From a virus, in IMG/VR virus record IMGVR_UViG_3300017719_000088, positions 1 to 32,253 of that record: a DNA stretch of 32,253 nucleotides; one strand, 5' to 3'. A program made the position numbers and the translations under genes. Under the pieces are notes generated by a model. That model searched no databases. It was given only the letters and a program-made list of their open reading frames with translations, and was not told the DNA's origin. This document shows, one piece after another, positions 8,787-16,745 of this stretch; position 1 is the first letter of the stretch; each line of letters starts with the position of its first letter.

Positions 8787-11321
8787 TTATTGAACTTTAC
8801 GTTCAGATTGGTTGATTTCTTCTCCTACTTTATTTCCGTTCATTTCTATTACTGGGGATTTGGCTAGGATTTGTCTGTTTATGTTTATTAAAGTTCTTAC
8901 TTCTGCTATTAAAGCTGCACTTCCTCCTCCTGCTCCTCCACCTTTTTCACCTTTTTTATTCATTGCATTAGCTGCTCCAGGTGCTGCTATTAAATCATCA
9001 TTTGGAGATAATTCAAATAATCCTCCTTCTTTTGTAGATACTTGTGTTTTACCATCAGCTGGGGACATCATATCACCAGCTTTACTATAATATTGATATC
9101 CTAATGCTGTTGCTGCTATGGCTGCGGCTATACCTAAAGCAGGACCAACAACTGGAAGACCTCCAAGAGCATTAAAAGCTTTCATAGCCATTTCTGAAAT
9201 TAGCCCAAATAACCCTTTTCTCTGTTCATTTTTCTTTCTTTTTTCCATTAATAATGCTATAGCATCATATCCTTGTTTTATTTTTTGAATTGCTATTATA
9301 GAACCATAACCTATAGCTATAGAACCTACTATGGCTTGCATTAAACTTAACTGTTCATTAGCTCCTGTAAATATTCCTATTAAACCTGAAACTGAATCTG
9401 TAATATATGTAATCATATCTGCTACAGCAGTAATAGCTGGTACCATAATATCTGCTATAGGTTGAACTATTGCTAAAATAGGTTCTGCTAAAGCAACAAA
9501 TAATTCTTGAACTTTCATCATAGTTCCTTCAAGTTTTTCTGCTGCTGAAACTGATTCTAGTTGAGCTGCTAAATTATCATTTCCTATTTCAGCTGCTGCT
9601 GCTTCTTTAGATAAACCATCAGCTCGCAATTTATTATATTCCTTTTGAGCATCACTCATACTATCAAATCCCGCACTTCTTACAGCTTCTAATTTTTCTT
9701 GCTCTTTAATCATCCCTGCTAACTGGTCTCTGTTCATTCCTAAAGCTTTAGCTGCTGCCTCTTGTTGAATGACATTATCAGTAGCAAAAGCATTCATAAT
9801 AGCCTCATTTCCCATTACCTCTTCAGCTACTTTACCCATGTCTCCTCTTAATGCTGCTTCTCTTGCTTTTTCTAAATTAATTTGTTTACCTAGTAATAAT
9901 TCTGCCTCAAGTTCTGCTTGAATTGAACTTTCAAAATCTAATAAACTAGAAGCTATACCTTCAACTTGTGCCATATTAGAACCTAAGGCCTTAACTGACA
10001 TTACTTGTTTAGTAAGTTCTTCAGTACTGCCTTTAAAAGTCATGAATACAGCATTAGATGTTTTAGATATAGCCTCTTGAACTTGTTTTACACTCATTTG
10101 GAGACCTTTTTCTTTATTCATCTCCATAACTGTAAGTGTTTGTGTTTTTAATATATCTTTAACACCTTTTCCAGTTTTCATAGCTTCTAAGGCAAATGTC
10201 CCTTGAGCTTCTTCTGATAGACCTGTTCTTTTAGCTATGGAAGTCATATCTTCTGCTAATTTTCCAGTAAATTTTGTTGATTGACCAAAGAATTTATTTA
10301 AAGTTCCTTGGGTTTCCATTAAGGCTTTAGAAGAAACTACTACATCATTACTGCTTCTAGCAATTTCATTCATTTCACCCCTTATAGCAAGAGCATTTTG
10401 ATATGATATACCATTGTTTTTAGCAAATTCACCTGATGCTTTATCTACTTCTAAAACTGATTTGACTAGTAATCCAAAACCCATTTGCATAAGATTAGCA
10501 AATGACGCTGCTTCTTTTAAATTACCTAATACACCTTTTAAAGTATCTTTAAATACATTTGATTCACCCTTAGTTTCTATAAATTTCTTTTTAGCCTTGT
10601 CTATAGCATCTGCTATTCCTAATGATGGAATTCCTGCTTTTTGTAAAGCTTTATCTAATCCTGCAGCGGCTCGACCTGCAAAACCTATTTTTTTAGCAAA
10701 ATCATCTTCTAATTGAATTCTCTCTTCTAATTTATCATTTAACTCTTTTATAATATTATCTTCATCTCTTAAAAGTCCCAGTGCAGCTACAGCTGCATCT
10801 GCGTCTTTACTTCTACCATCTTCTCTTAATTTATTGATTTTCTCTTGAGCAGTTTTAGTTAAGTCTCCATTTTTTTTCAGACCCTTACCTAGTTTTAAAT
10901 CTGAGATTAAACCTTTAGCAGCTTCTGAAGCTCTTTCTTTCTCAGCTTTTATCTTTTCCTGCATAGATAAAAGTTGCTTTTTATTAAAAGATGAAATATT
11001 TGACTCTTCATTAGCTAATTTATTAGCTTGAGCAGTCATACCCTTTAAACCTTTAACCATTTGGTTTTGATTAGAGTATTGTTTAGTAAGTTCTCCTGTA
11101 ATATTCTTTAGCTGTTCAGCCATGTCATTAAAGCTTCTATTAGCTTTTCTGACTTCTTCATTTATGTCTTTTTGGAGTCTTTTAAAATCCTCTTCGGCAT
11201 TTACTCCTTCTTTAATTCCTTCAGCTATTCTTTTATAATAAGCTGCTCTTTTTTCATTTAATCCAACAGACTCTTCTAAAAGGTCATTAATTTTTTTTAT
11301 TTCATCAGCATTTTTAGACAT
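8787..11321 (-). CDS. Tail tape measure protein, 844 aa
   Basis: Scaffold that sets tail tube length and is ejected during infection. Length, composition and position fit: residues 1-270 are Lys/Glu rich and probably coiled coil; the centre is Ala/Met/Gln rich with typical tape-measure helices (EMNEIARSSNDVVVSSKALM, IMNAFATDNVIQQEAAAKAL). The region from about residue 610 to 680 is hydrophobic and membrane-like, and LPVVGPALGIAAAIAATALG (about 722-741) is a good transmembrane candidate. After it comes the segment GGLFELSPNDDLIAAP, a type of sequence often near the end of marine T4-like tape measures, then a Gly-rich linker and an amphipathic C-terminus. It lies 31 bases downstream of the small chaperone ORF, the usual order chaperone-chaperone-tape measure. 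The start ATG at 11321 follows a perfect recurrent element in the gap. Confidence 0.9.
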   Translation of the reverse strand: MSKNADEIKKINDLLEESVGLNEKRAAYYKRIAEGIKEGVNAEEDFKRLQKDINEEVRKANRSFNDMAEQLKNITGELTKQYSNQNQMVKGLKGMTAQANKLANEESNISSFNKKQLLSMQEKIKAEKERASEAAKGLISDLKLGKGLKKNGDLTKTAQEKINKLREDGRSKDADAAVAALGLLRDEDNIIKELNDKLEERIQLEDDFAKKIGFAGRAAAGLDKALQKAGIPSLGIADAIDKAKKKFIETKGESNVFKDTLKGVLGNLKEAASFANLMQMGFGLLVKSVLEVDKASGEFAKNNGISYQNALAIRGEMNEIARSSNDVVVSSKALMETQGTLNKFFGQSTKFTGKLAEDMTSIAKRTGLSEEAQGTFALEAMKTGKGVKDILKTQTLTVMEMNKEKGLQMSVKQVQEAISKTSNAVFMTFKGSTEELTKQVMSVKALGSNMAQVEGIASSLLDFESSIQAELEAELLLGKQINLEKAREAALRGDMGKVAEEVMGNEAIMNAFATDNVIQQEAAAKALGMNRDQLAGMIKEQEKLEAVRSAGFDSMSDAQKEYNKLRADGLSKEAAAAEIGNDNLAAQLESVSAAEKLEGTMMKVQELFVALAEPILAIVQPIADIMVPAITAVADMITYITDSVSGLIGIFTGANEQLSLMQAIVGSIAIGYGSIIAIQKIKQGYDAIALLMEKRKKNEQRKGLFGLISEMAMKAFNALGGLPVVGPALGIAAAIAATALGYQYYSKAGDMMSPADGKTQVSTKEGGLFELSPNDDLIAAPGAANAMNKKGEKGGGAGGGSAALIAEVRTLININRQILAKSPVIEMNGNKVGEEINQSERKVQ

Positions 11322-11331
11322 AAAGAGTGTT

Positions 11332-11343
11332 TATTATAAATAT
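11332..11343 (-). promoter_or_regulatory. Recurrent AT-rich element upstream of the tape measure gene
   Basis: Minus strand ATATTTATAATA, perfect copy, ending 10 bases before the tape measure ATG, in the 31-base gap after the small chaperone ORF. Confidence 0.55.
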
Positions 11344-11352
11344 TGGAAAATA

Positions 11353-11553
11353 CTATTTTTTAGCCCTTTGTGTAGTATAGCTCGATTTTTTAGATTGATC
11401 TTGAAATGCTTTTTTCATATGTTCTGGAAGAGGATCTCCCATGTTAGCAGAAGTAGAATTATCACCTGTTTGGGCATTATCCATAGCCTTTTTTTCTTCT
11501 TGCCTAAATTTAACTATTTTATTTACAGTAAACCGTCTTAACCAGATAGGCAT
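11353..11553 (-). CDS. Second tail assembly chaperone ORF (downstream part of a probable +1 frameshift product)
   Basis: The ATG-initiated form has 66 aa (MPIWLRRFTVNKIVKFRQEE...), but the same frame stays open upstream to a TGA at 11665-11667. The extra 37 codons read like real protein: QEYRVNLFTTLHDLVFHSGG then GYDYYTVYN directly before MPIWLRRF. Between the TGA and this ATG there is no ATG, GTG or TTG, only one CTG. The extended frame overlaps the 3' end of the gp26-like gene, in +1 relative to it, and lies immediately upstream of the tape measure gene. This is the arrangement of G/GT-type tail chaperones. A slip near GGG TTT CTT TGG would give a fusion of about 339 aa. Alternatively a 66-aa protein is made from the ATG. 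The C-terminal half is charged and Ser/Gln rich, probably flexible. Confidence 0.72.
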   Translation of the reverse strand: MPIWLRRFTVNKIVKFRQEEKKAMDNAQTGDNSTSANMGDPLPEHMKKAFQDQSKKSSYTTQRAKK

Positions 11554-11629
11554 ATTGTATACTGTATAGTAATCATATCCTCCACCACTGTGGAAAACTA
11601 AATCATGTAATGTAGTAAATAAATTTACT

Positions 11630-11664
11630 CTATATTCCTGAGTCAGGCCAAAGAAACCCGGCTG
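11630..11664 (-). other. Candidate +1 programmed frameshift window
   Basis: The end of the gp26-like gene reads, in codons, GCC GGG TTT CTT TGG CCT GAC TCA GGA ATA TAG. The +1 frame opens after TGA at 11665-11667, so a shift must take place in these 35 bases. TTT C allows tRNA-Phe to re-pair on TTC, and CTT T permits CTT to TTT re-pairing as in the RF2 (prfB) site CUU U. No stop codon sits directly in the A site there, so this would be a non-stop-driven slip. A -2 shift reaches the same frame and cannot be excluded. Confidence 0.5.
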
Positions 11665-12373
11665 TCATAGGGACGACAGCATCCTCCTCTACACCATTTT
11701 CACCCATATAATCAAATTTCATTTGAATATCAGGTTGAGTTTCTCTAATATGTTCTCTAAGTGCCCTAGAATCTCTAGCTAACATATAATTGTCTACGAA
11801 ATCTCTAATTATTTTATTTTCTGATTCTCCGTTAACTGATAAAATCATGTGTTTTAACCTAGTTGATAATTCAGGAGATGCTTGTTTATCTAATTTTTTA
11901 AGGCCTTTAACTTCAGCATCTATTTTCTTCTCATCTCTATTAGTTAAGATTTTATAAGTAATAGCAGTATTTGTATGAGGTAAGGTATAAGCAAATTCAT
12001 TTTTTCCTTCTACCATATCACCTTCTTCTAAAAATTTAGTTTCTAAAATTGTTAAATCTATTGAAACATTTTCTCCCTTGTACATAAAATCATAATCTTT
12101 ACCATATCCTAAAATACGTGCAGCTACTAATATAGCATTTCTATCTCCTACAATCATTTCATCGTAGTTTACTTTAGACATGATTAAAGATTTAAGTAAT
12201 TTATCTACTACGTTTCCTTGTTTAATATAGTTTTGATTTGTTAGTATATCTTCTTCTTTAGCAGTCATGTATTTCATTTCTACTTTACCTTCAGATAAAG
12301 GATTGTCTTTAGGATATATTAAACCTTTTGATGGTAATTCTACTTCTTCAGTAGGGAATTTAAATTCGCTCAT
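11630..12373 (-). CDS. T4 gp26-like baseplate hub / tail assembly chaperone
   Basis: Matches the T4 baseplate gp26-like family (PF12322 type) by recognisable sequence: EVELPSKGLIYPKDNPLSEG near the N-terminus, then VEMKYMTAKEEDILTNQNYI, KQGNVVDKLLKSLI, and GDRNAILVAARILGYGKDYD (residues about 79-98). The C-terminus, VVPMTAGFLWPDSGI, has the family's terminal hydrophobic F(L/F)WP. In T4-like phages this protein is needed for baseplate hub assembly; in marine relatives it occupies the tail chaperone position before the tape measure. It is preceded by a terminator behind the tube gene and a recurrent element 26 bases before the ATG, so it probably heads a transcript. Its 3' end overlaps the open +1 frame of the next ORF. 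Confidence 0.85.
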   Translation of the reverse strand: MSEFKFPTEEVELPSKGLIYPKDNPLSEGKVEMKYMTAKEEDILTNQNYIKQGNVVDKLLKSLIMSKVNYDEMIVGDRNAILVAARILGYGKDYDFMYKGENVSIDLTILETKFLEEGDMVEGKNEFAYTLPHTNTAITYKILTNRDEKKIDAEVKGLKKLDKQASPELSTRLKHMILSVNGESENKIIRDFVDNYMLARDSRALREHIRETQPDIQMKFDYMGENGVEEDAVVPMTAGFLWPDSGI

Positions 12374-12399
12374 AATCTTTTATTTGTTATAACTTAATT

Positions 12400-12411
12400 T
12401 ATTATAAATAT
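12400..12411 (-). promoter_or_regulatory. Recurrent AT-rich element upstream of the gp26-like gene
   Basis: Minus strand ATATTTATAATA, perfect copy, located just after the terminator at 12418-12446 and 26 bases before the ATG. Terminator followed by element is what a transcription-unit boundary would look like. Confidence 0.6.
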
Positions 12412-12417
12412 CAATAT

Positions 12418-12446
12418 AAAAAAGGAGCTTGACATAGCCAAGCTCC
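12418..12446 (-). terminator. Intrinsic terminator after the tail tube gene
   Basis: Minus strand GGAGCTTG, loop GCTATGT, CAAGCTCC, then six T. The 8-bp perfect GC-rich stem is striking in this AT-rich genome. It ends transcription of the tail tube gene (stop at 12471-12473). Confidence 0.92.
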
Positions 12447-12470
12447 CTTTAATAAAATATTTAAGTTTTT

Positions 12471-12959
12471 TTAGAAATTTAATACTGCGTAGTCTATTGA
12501 TACTTCAATTGATAAATTGATTGCTGAATCTACTGTATCCCAGTTATATTCACCAAAGTTAGTATTAGTAATAAATGCACCTTTTAATATCCATTCTGAA
12601 ACAATATCACCTACAGGTCCTAATACATTAATAGTTAAATCTTTTTTATAAAAATCAGAATAACCATCTCTACCTGTTACTGATTCGTGATGTAATCTTA
12701 CCCATTCCATAGTTGCTTGTGCGCCTGAAGGAGTAATTGGATCAAATAACGTCATTGTAACATTTTGCCATGTTGATTTTCCTTTAACTTTTCTTTCAAC
12801 ATTAATGTGATTTAAAGTTACTACACCTTGTTGTAATGTTACAGCACTAACTTGCTTAATTAAGTAGCTAGGTATTCCATCCATATATAGGATAAACCTA
12901 TTAGCTTGTTTGGGTTCAAACGCTGTATAAAATATTTCATTGGGATTTATTACTGCCAT
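12471..12959 (-). CDS. gp19: Tail tube protein (gp19-like)
   Basis: Forms the inner tube of the contractile tail. At 162 aa it matches T4 gp19 (163 aa). Family features are FEPKQANRFILYMDGIPSYL near residues 14-33 (the N-x-F-x-x-x-I-D-G-I-P element), VTLNHINVERKVKGKSTWQN at about 47-66, MTLFDPITPSGAQATMEWV at about 69-87, and the closing strands of SEWILKGAFITNTNFGEYNW. It comes 45 bases after the sheath gene, the same order as T4 genes 18 and 19, and is followed by a strong terminator. A perfect recurrent element lies in the gap before its ATG. As in T4, high expression of the tube protein is expected, in line with its own element and terminator. Confidence 0.95.
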   Translation of the reverse strand: MAVINPNEIFYTAFEPKQANRFILYMDGIPSYLIKQVSAVTLQQGVVTLNHINVERKVKGKSTWQNVTMTLFDPITPSGAQATMEWVRLHHESVTGRDGYSDFYKKDLTINVLGPVGDIVSEWILKGAFITNTNFGEYNWDTVDSAINLSIEVSIDYAVLNF

Positions 12960-12977
12960 TTTTTATCGTTTATTTCT

Positions 12978-12989
12978 TATTATAAATAT
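12978..12989 (-). promoter_or_regulatory. Recurrent AT-rich element upstream of the tail tube gene
   Basis: Minus strand ATATTTATAATA, perfect copy, ending 18 bases before the tail tube ATG in the 45-base sheath-tube gap. Confidence 0.58.
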
Positions 12990-13004
12990 CTAATTCTTTA
13001 ATTT

Positions 13005-14999
13005 TTATGCTGGGAAAGTAGCTCCAGTTGGTAATATGTTGAAATCTAGGTATATAAATTCAGCTGTTTTAGTTGGCTGTAAATATATTTGTCCAATTAA
13101 TTGATTTCTATCTATTACATCTGGTGTATTATTACTTTCATCCATTACAACTTTAAAAGCATATAATCCTTGTCTTTGTTGAACACTTTCTAAATATGGG
13201 TTAACTTGTGTTAAAAAATTATTTCTAGTAGCTATTGTATTAGCTTCAAATACTAAATTATCTGCTATTTGAGAAATGTAATTCTTAAGAGCGATTAATA
13301 ATCTTCTAACATTTACTCTATCTAAAGCACTAGCTTTTTTCTGCATAGTTTTTTGTCCAAATACTACTACTCCTGTGTTAGGGAATGTAGCTATCGGATT
13401 AACATTGTCTTGGTATAAATCATCTCTATTACCATTTGTTAATTTTCTTTCAGCTCTAACAACAGTTCCTAAACCACCTCTGTTTAATCCAGCAGGTGCA
13501 AACCATGCTTCTCCTGCTCTATCATTAAATGCATATACACCTGGCATCATTGTTGAAGCTGGTACCCAAACTAATGATCCTAAATCTGGATCAATTGTTT
13601 GTAACCAAGGCCAGTATGAAGCTGCATATGAAGTATCTCTTCCAGCTGCTTGTTCAATTACTGAGTTAATTCCTATTCCATATCTTACACCATCAATTAC
13701 TGCTATATTATCACCTCTAAAAGTAGCATTGTTAATCATTGTACTAATAGGTCCAGCATAATCTTTATCGTATAAACCTGGTGCTGTAATTAGATTATAT
13801 CTAAAAGCATCTCTATTAGCTAATAGTTGTAATGAAACTGAATAGTTATCTGCTACTAACCCTTGAGTATTAGATGAGTTAATATTTTCATAAAAATTAG
13901 CTACTTTAGGATCAAATGCTGTGCCTGTAGCTCCTGAAAATTCACCTTGTCCTGCTTGAGGAATAGATGCAGTATAAGCTGCTTTAGCAGATCCATCATT
14001 ATCAAAATAGTTTAATGTTTTAGCTGCTACTGATTTAACTCTTACAAAATTACTTTTTGTGTTAAATGAACCTTGATCAGCAATATAATATTCATTACTA
14101 GAAGGATCTTGAGTAACTACTTGTTTTGAATTACCAATTATTTTTTCTATATAATTATTTGAATTTGGATCTAATGATAATCCTGTCCAAGTTTCTAATA
14201 TAGTTCTAGAAGTAGATGTATCATTACCTCTTCTAATTAATAAGTTAAATGTACCAGAAGCTGAGTTTGGTGAAACTATTTCCCATCTTAAATTGTCTTT
14301 AGTACCATTTATTAATGTTCCATTTGAACCTGTAGCTCCTGCACTGTTCATAATAGAACCTTCACTTAATGTTTCTAATTCGAAAGCTGATTGATTTACT
14401 ATGTTATCAGCTACTAAAGTAAGGGTTAAATCTGTACCATCTGAATCTGTTGCTCCTAAAGATTGTGAAGTAAATATAATTTGATCTCCTATATCAAATG
14501 TTCCTACTGCAGCATCTAAAACAATTGAAGATATACTTTCTGAATTAGCTAATACAAATGAAGCTGTAACATTTACATTATCTGCCTTAACGGCACTTAC
14601 ACTACCACCCGCACTTCCAGTTGCATTAAATACACTTTTAGTAACACCACTTAAAGTTCCTAATACTCCACTTTCTACATTATTAGGAATTGCTGTACTA
14701 ATTGCGGAAGTATAAGAACCTGATACTATCCTAGTTACTAATAGTGAATCTCCTCCTTGTTGAAAATAATTATATGCTGAGATTGAAGTAAAGTAAGTGT
14801 ATTCTGCACTACCACTTTCTATTACAGCACCAAATCTATTTTGATAATCTGAATAAGAAGAAACTACTGTTGGTATTCCTACTGGTCCTTTAACTGTAGG
14901 TCCTAATATAGCTGCTCCTGCTTGTACTGGTTGTCCTGAGATAAATGATGAATCTGTTTCTCTTGCTAATACACCAGGGGATAATAATACTTCTGCCAT
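13005..14999 (-). CDS. gp18: Contractile tail sheath protein (gp18-like)
   Basis: Main sheath subunit. Length of 664 aa is close to T4 gp18 (659 aa). The N-terminus LLSPGVLARETDSSFISGQP with AAILGPTVKGPVGIPTVVSS and YNYFQQGGDSLLVTRIVSG is the classic sheath core beginning. The C-terminal core domain includes WFAPAGLNRGGLGTVVRAER, LYQDNVNPIATFPNTGVVVF, GQKTMQKKASALDRVNVRRL and VFEANTIATRNNFLTQVNPY, then the closing strands FIYLDFNILPTGATFPA. The middle (about residues 120-350) is a Ser/Thr/Asn-rich insertion corresponding to the exposed protease-resistant domains of gp18. It is upstream of the tube gene and has a variant recurrent element 19 bases before its ATG. Confidence 0.97.
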   Translation of the reverse strand: MAEVLLSPGVLARETDSSFISGQPVQAGAAILGPTVKGPVGIPTVVSSYSDYQNRFGAVIESGSAEYTYFTSISAYNYFQQGGDSLLVTRIVSGSYTSAISTAIPNNVESGVLGTLSGVTKSVFNATGSAGGSVSAVKADNVNVTASFVLANSESISSIVLDAAVGTFDIGDQIIFTSQSLGATDSDGTDLTLTLVADNIVNQSAFELETLSEGSIMNSAGATGSNGTLINGTKDNLRWEIVSPNSASGTFNLLIRRGNDTSTSRTILETWTGLSLDPNSNNYIEKIIGNSKQVVTQDPSSNEYYIADQGSFNTKSNFVRVKSVAAKTLNYFDNDGSAKAAYTASIPQAGQGEFSGATGTAFDPKVANFYENINSSNTQGLVADNYSVSLQLLANRDAFRYNLITAPGLYDKDYAGPISTMINNATFRGDNIAVIDGVRYGIGINSVIEQAAGRDTSYAASYWPWLQTIDPDLGSLVWVPASTMMPGVYAFNDRAGEAWFAPAGLNRGGLGTVVRAERKLTNGNRDDLYQDNVNPIATFPNTGVVVFGQKTMQKKASALDRVNVRRLLIALKNYISQIADNLVFEANTIATRNNFLTQVNPYLESVQQRQGLYAFKVVMDESNNTPDVIDRNQLIGQIYLQPTKTAEFIYLDFNILPTGATFPA

Positions 15000-15018
15000 T
15001 TTATAATGAATTAATTTT

Positions 15019-15030
15019 GTTTATAAATAT
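15019..15030 (-). promoter_or_regulatory. Variant recurrent AT-rich element upstream of the sheath gene
   Basis: Minus strand ATATTTATAAAC; it differs from the perfect copies only in the last three bases. It sits 19 bases before the sheath ATG. Confidence 0.5.
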
Positions 15031-15059
15031 TACAAAAGTTATTAAAAACGCAATTATTT

Positions 15060-15359
15060 TTAAACTGCTTTAGATTCTTCGTTAACTTCTGTTATTTTTC
15101 CAGTTTGCAAATCTATATTAACCTCTCCATATTTTTCTTTTATAGTAGATAAATGGTTAGTATAAACTTCTTCTGTTTCTTTTATTTTTGACTTAATTTC
15201 CCATTTTTGCTCTTCTAGAGTTAAAATTTGAAATTCCGTGTTTCCTAATTGAGCTAAATTTTCTAAATTAGAACTTCTACAATCCATAAAAACTTTAAGT
15301 TCTTCTTGAGTAATTGATTTTTCTTTTGTAACTGTTTCTTTTGTAACTGTTTTTGTCAT
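15060..15359 (-). CDS. Small coiled-coil protein, 99 aa, unknown function
   Basis: No family recognised. The sequence is Lys/Glu/Thr rich; the first 16 residues are a TVTKET-type repeat, and residues 17-75 are probably helical coiled coil (ITQEELKVFMDCRSSNLENL, LEEQKWEIKSKIKETEEVYT). It lies between the S74 fibre and the sheath gene and has a near-perfect recurrent element touching its ATG. Similar short helical proteins (61, 63 and 73 aa) accompany the fibre genes upstream. A fibre or tail assembly helper is possible; the evidence is only size, composition and place. Confidence 0.78.
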   Translation of the reverse strand: MTKTVTKETVTKEKSITQEELKVFMDCRSSNLENLAQLGNTEFQILTLEEQKWEIKSKIKETEEVYTNHLSTIKEKYGEVNIDLQTGKITEVNEESKAV

Positions 15360-15371
15360 GATTATAAATAT
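15360..15371 (-). promoter_or_regulatory. Variant recurrent AT-rich element next to the 99-aa gene start
   Basis: Minus strand ATATTTATAATC, immediately followed by ATG. If it were a promoter -10 box, transcription would begin inside or at the gene start, so this copy argues for leaderless transcripts, a different start, or a role other than promoter. Confidence 0.4.
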
Positions 15372-15403
15372 TAATTATTTGTTTTAAAATGTTAATATAA
15401 GAG

Positions 15404-15429
15404 AAAAAAATAAATAATCCAAATTATTT
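15404..15429 (-). terminator. Possible AT-only terminator after the S74 fibre gene
   Basis: Minus strand AAATAAT, loop TTGG, ATTATTT, then a T-rich tail of seven T. The 7-bp stem has no GC pairs and overlaps the fibre stop codon (15424-15426), so it is a weak candidate. Confidence 0.4.
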
Positions 15430-16662
15430 TGAATGTTTTGATTTAAGTTCGTCAATTTGTTTTTGTTGTTCTCTTATAGCTTCAATTAATAAGGGAACTA
15501 TTTTTTCATACCTTACTGCTTTATAACCGTTTTCTCTTGTTGTTACTACTTCAGGTAATATTTCTTCTATTTCTTGTGCTATTACTCCTACATCATGACC
15601 TTCAAACGAATGAACTTCTTTTTTCATCTTTTCATCTGTGGCTTTCCAGTCAAATTCAACACCTCTAATTTTATCTATTTTATCTAAGGCATTAGGAATA
15701 GGTTTAATATATTTTTTTAATCTAATATCAGAAGTAGAAAATGCTACTATATCGTTTGAAGCATCTATTCTACCATTTGTAGTGGAATTATTTATAGAAC
15801 CAATAGCGAGTGATCCATTAGATACTCTTAAATCATTGTTAGTACCCCCAGGTCCACCTCCAATTGAAATTGTCCCTGCTGGGGCTGTTAAATATAATAA
15901 GCTAGAGTATACAAATAAAGAATAGCTTGTAGTACCAATATTAATACCACCACTAAATACTGGTGAATTTGAAAATGTTTTAACTCCTGCAATTGATTGT
16001 ACTCCTGATGTTTGAACTAAAGAATTTAAATTAGAAGCTCCTGTTCCTCCTTTGGATACTGCTAAAGTACCTGAAAGGTCACCTAAACTTAAATCATTAT
16101 TAAATTCACTTAAATCTAAACTAGAAAGAGATGTAACTCCAGTTCCTCCATTTCCTTCAGGTAAAGTGCCTGTTACATTCGAAGTTAAACTAACAGATAT
16201 CGATTCTAATGACCATGTACTAGCATTACCTGCTACTCCTTCACTAGCATAATTAAATCTTAAAAATTTACCATTATCAGAAGAACCACCTGTAAGACTA
16301 GTAGCTGAAGATTGGGCAGAAGTTTGACCTCCTCTTACAATAATAGAATTAGTATTAACCGAAACTAAACTATCTAATTTTATTTTATCTGAAGATGACA
16401 TACTACCTGCTGCAGATGTTGTTGCTGCACTAATACTAATTGCAGGTGCTGTGCCTCCTGAGGATACTATAGGTGTAGTTCCTGTTACACCTGTTACTGT
16501 ACCTCCTCCACCACCTGAAAATGATGCTGTTAGCTTAATATTGTTATTTGAATCTAGGGTTAATACTTTAGTCCCTGTATTATCTTCTGTAAGACTTGTT
16601 AATTTTAATGTAGTAAGTTCTCCAGAACCCCCATTAAGTAAGATTTTTTTCCAGTTTGGCAT
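15424..16662 (-). CDS. Tail fibre with C-terminal S74 self-cleaving chaperone domain
   Basis: A 412-aa fibre whose C-terminal 105 residues (about 308-412) form an intramolecular chaperone of endosialidase type (peptidase S74). The domain starts FSTSDIRLKKYIKPIPNAL; the Ser-Asp-x-R-L-K signature marks the expected self-cleavage position just before Ser311. It continues through GHDVGVIAQEIEEILPEVV and YKAVRYEKIVPLLIEAIREQ to a coiled-coil end. In known members this domain trimerises the fibre and is then released. The N-terminus MPNWKKILLNGGSGEL matches the opening of three other fibres here (WKK-x3-x-GS), which suggests a common attachment site. The middle is Ser/Gly/Thr rich with SGTLAVSKGGTGASNL-type beta repeats. 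It follows the 63-aa gene with an 83-base leader containing a perfect recurrent element. Confidence 0.93.
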   Translation of the reverse strand: MPNWKKILLNGGSGELTTLKLTSLTEDNTGTKVLTLDSNNNIKLTASFSGGGGGTVTGVTGTTPIVSSGGTAPAISISAATTSAAGSMSSSDKIKLDSLVSVNTNSIIVRGGQTSAQSSATSLTGGSSDNGKFLRFNYASEGVAGNASTWSLESISVSLTSNVTGTLPEGNGGTGVTSLSSLDLSEFNNDLSLGDLSGTLAVSKGGTGASNLNSLVQTSGVQSIAGVKTFSNSPVFSGGINIGTTSYSLFVYSSLLYLTAPAGTISIGGGPGGTNNDLRVSNGSLAIGSINNSTTNGRIDASNDIVAFSTSDIRLKKYIKPIPNALDKIDKIRGVEFDWKATDEKMKKEVHSFEGHDVGVIAQEIEEILPEVVTTRENGYKAVRYEKIVPLLIEAIREQQKQIDELKSKHSK

Positions 16663-16732
16663 AATTTTTTAGTTTGCGGTTAGGTACTTTTATTAAAGTC
16701 TACTCCTCGATTAAGAGGCCAACAAATTAATT

Positions 16733-16744
16733 TATTATAAATAT
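16733..16744 (-). promoter_or_regulatory. Recurrent AT-rich element in the leader of the S74 fibre gene
   Basis: Minus strand ATATTTATAATA, perfect copy, one base after the 63-aa gene stop and 70 bases before the fibre ATG. The remaining leader (16663-16732) holds two weak hairpins (CCTC/GAGG and ACTTT/AAAGT) whose role is unclear. Confidence 0.5.
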
Positions 16745-16745
16745 G

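Noticed and set aside
13375-13761. Plus-strand ORF of 128 aa and other plus-strand ORFs (such as 1207-1443, 8812-9090, 10414-10716, 17572-17898, 27260-27535)
   Set aside because: All are antisense to well-supported virion genes, have no leader or recognisable domain, and arise from the biased codon composition of the real genes.
16690-16725. Terminator or riboswitch in the leader of the S74 fibre
   Set aside because: Only two short stems (CCTC/GAGG and ACTTT/AAAGT) without a T tail or a known aptamer pattern.
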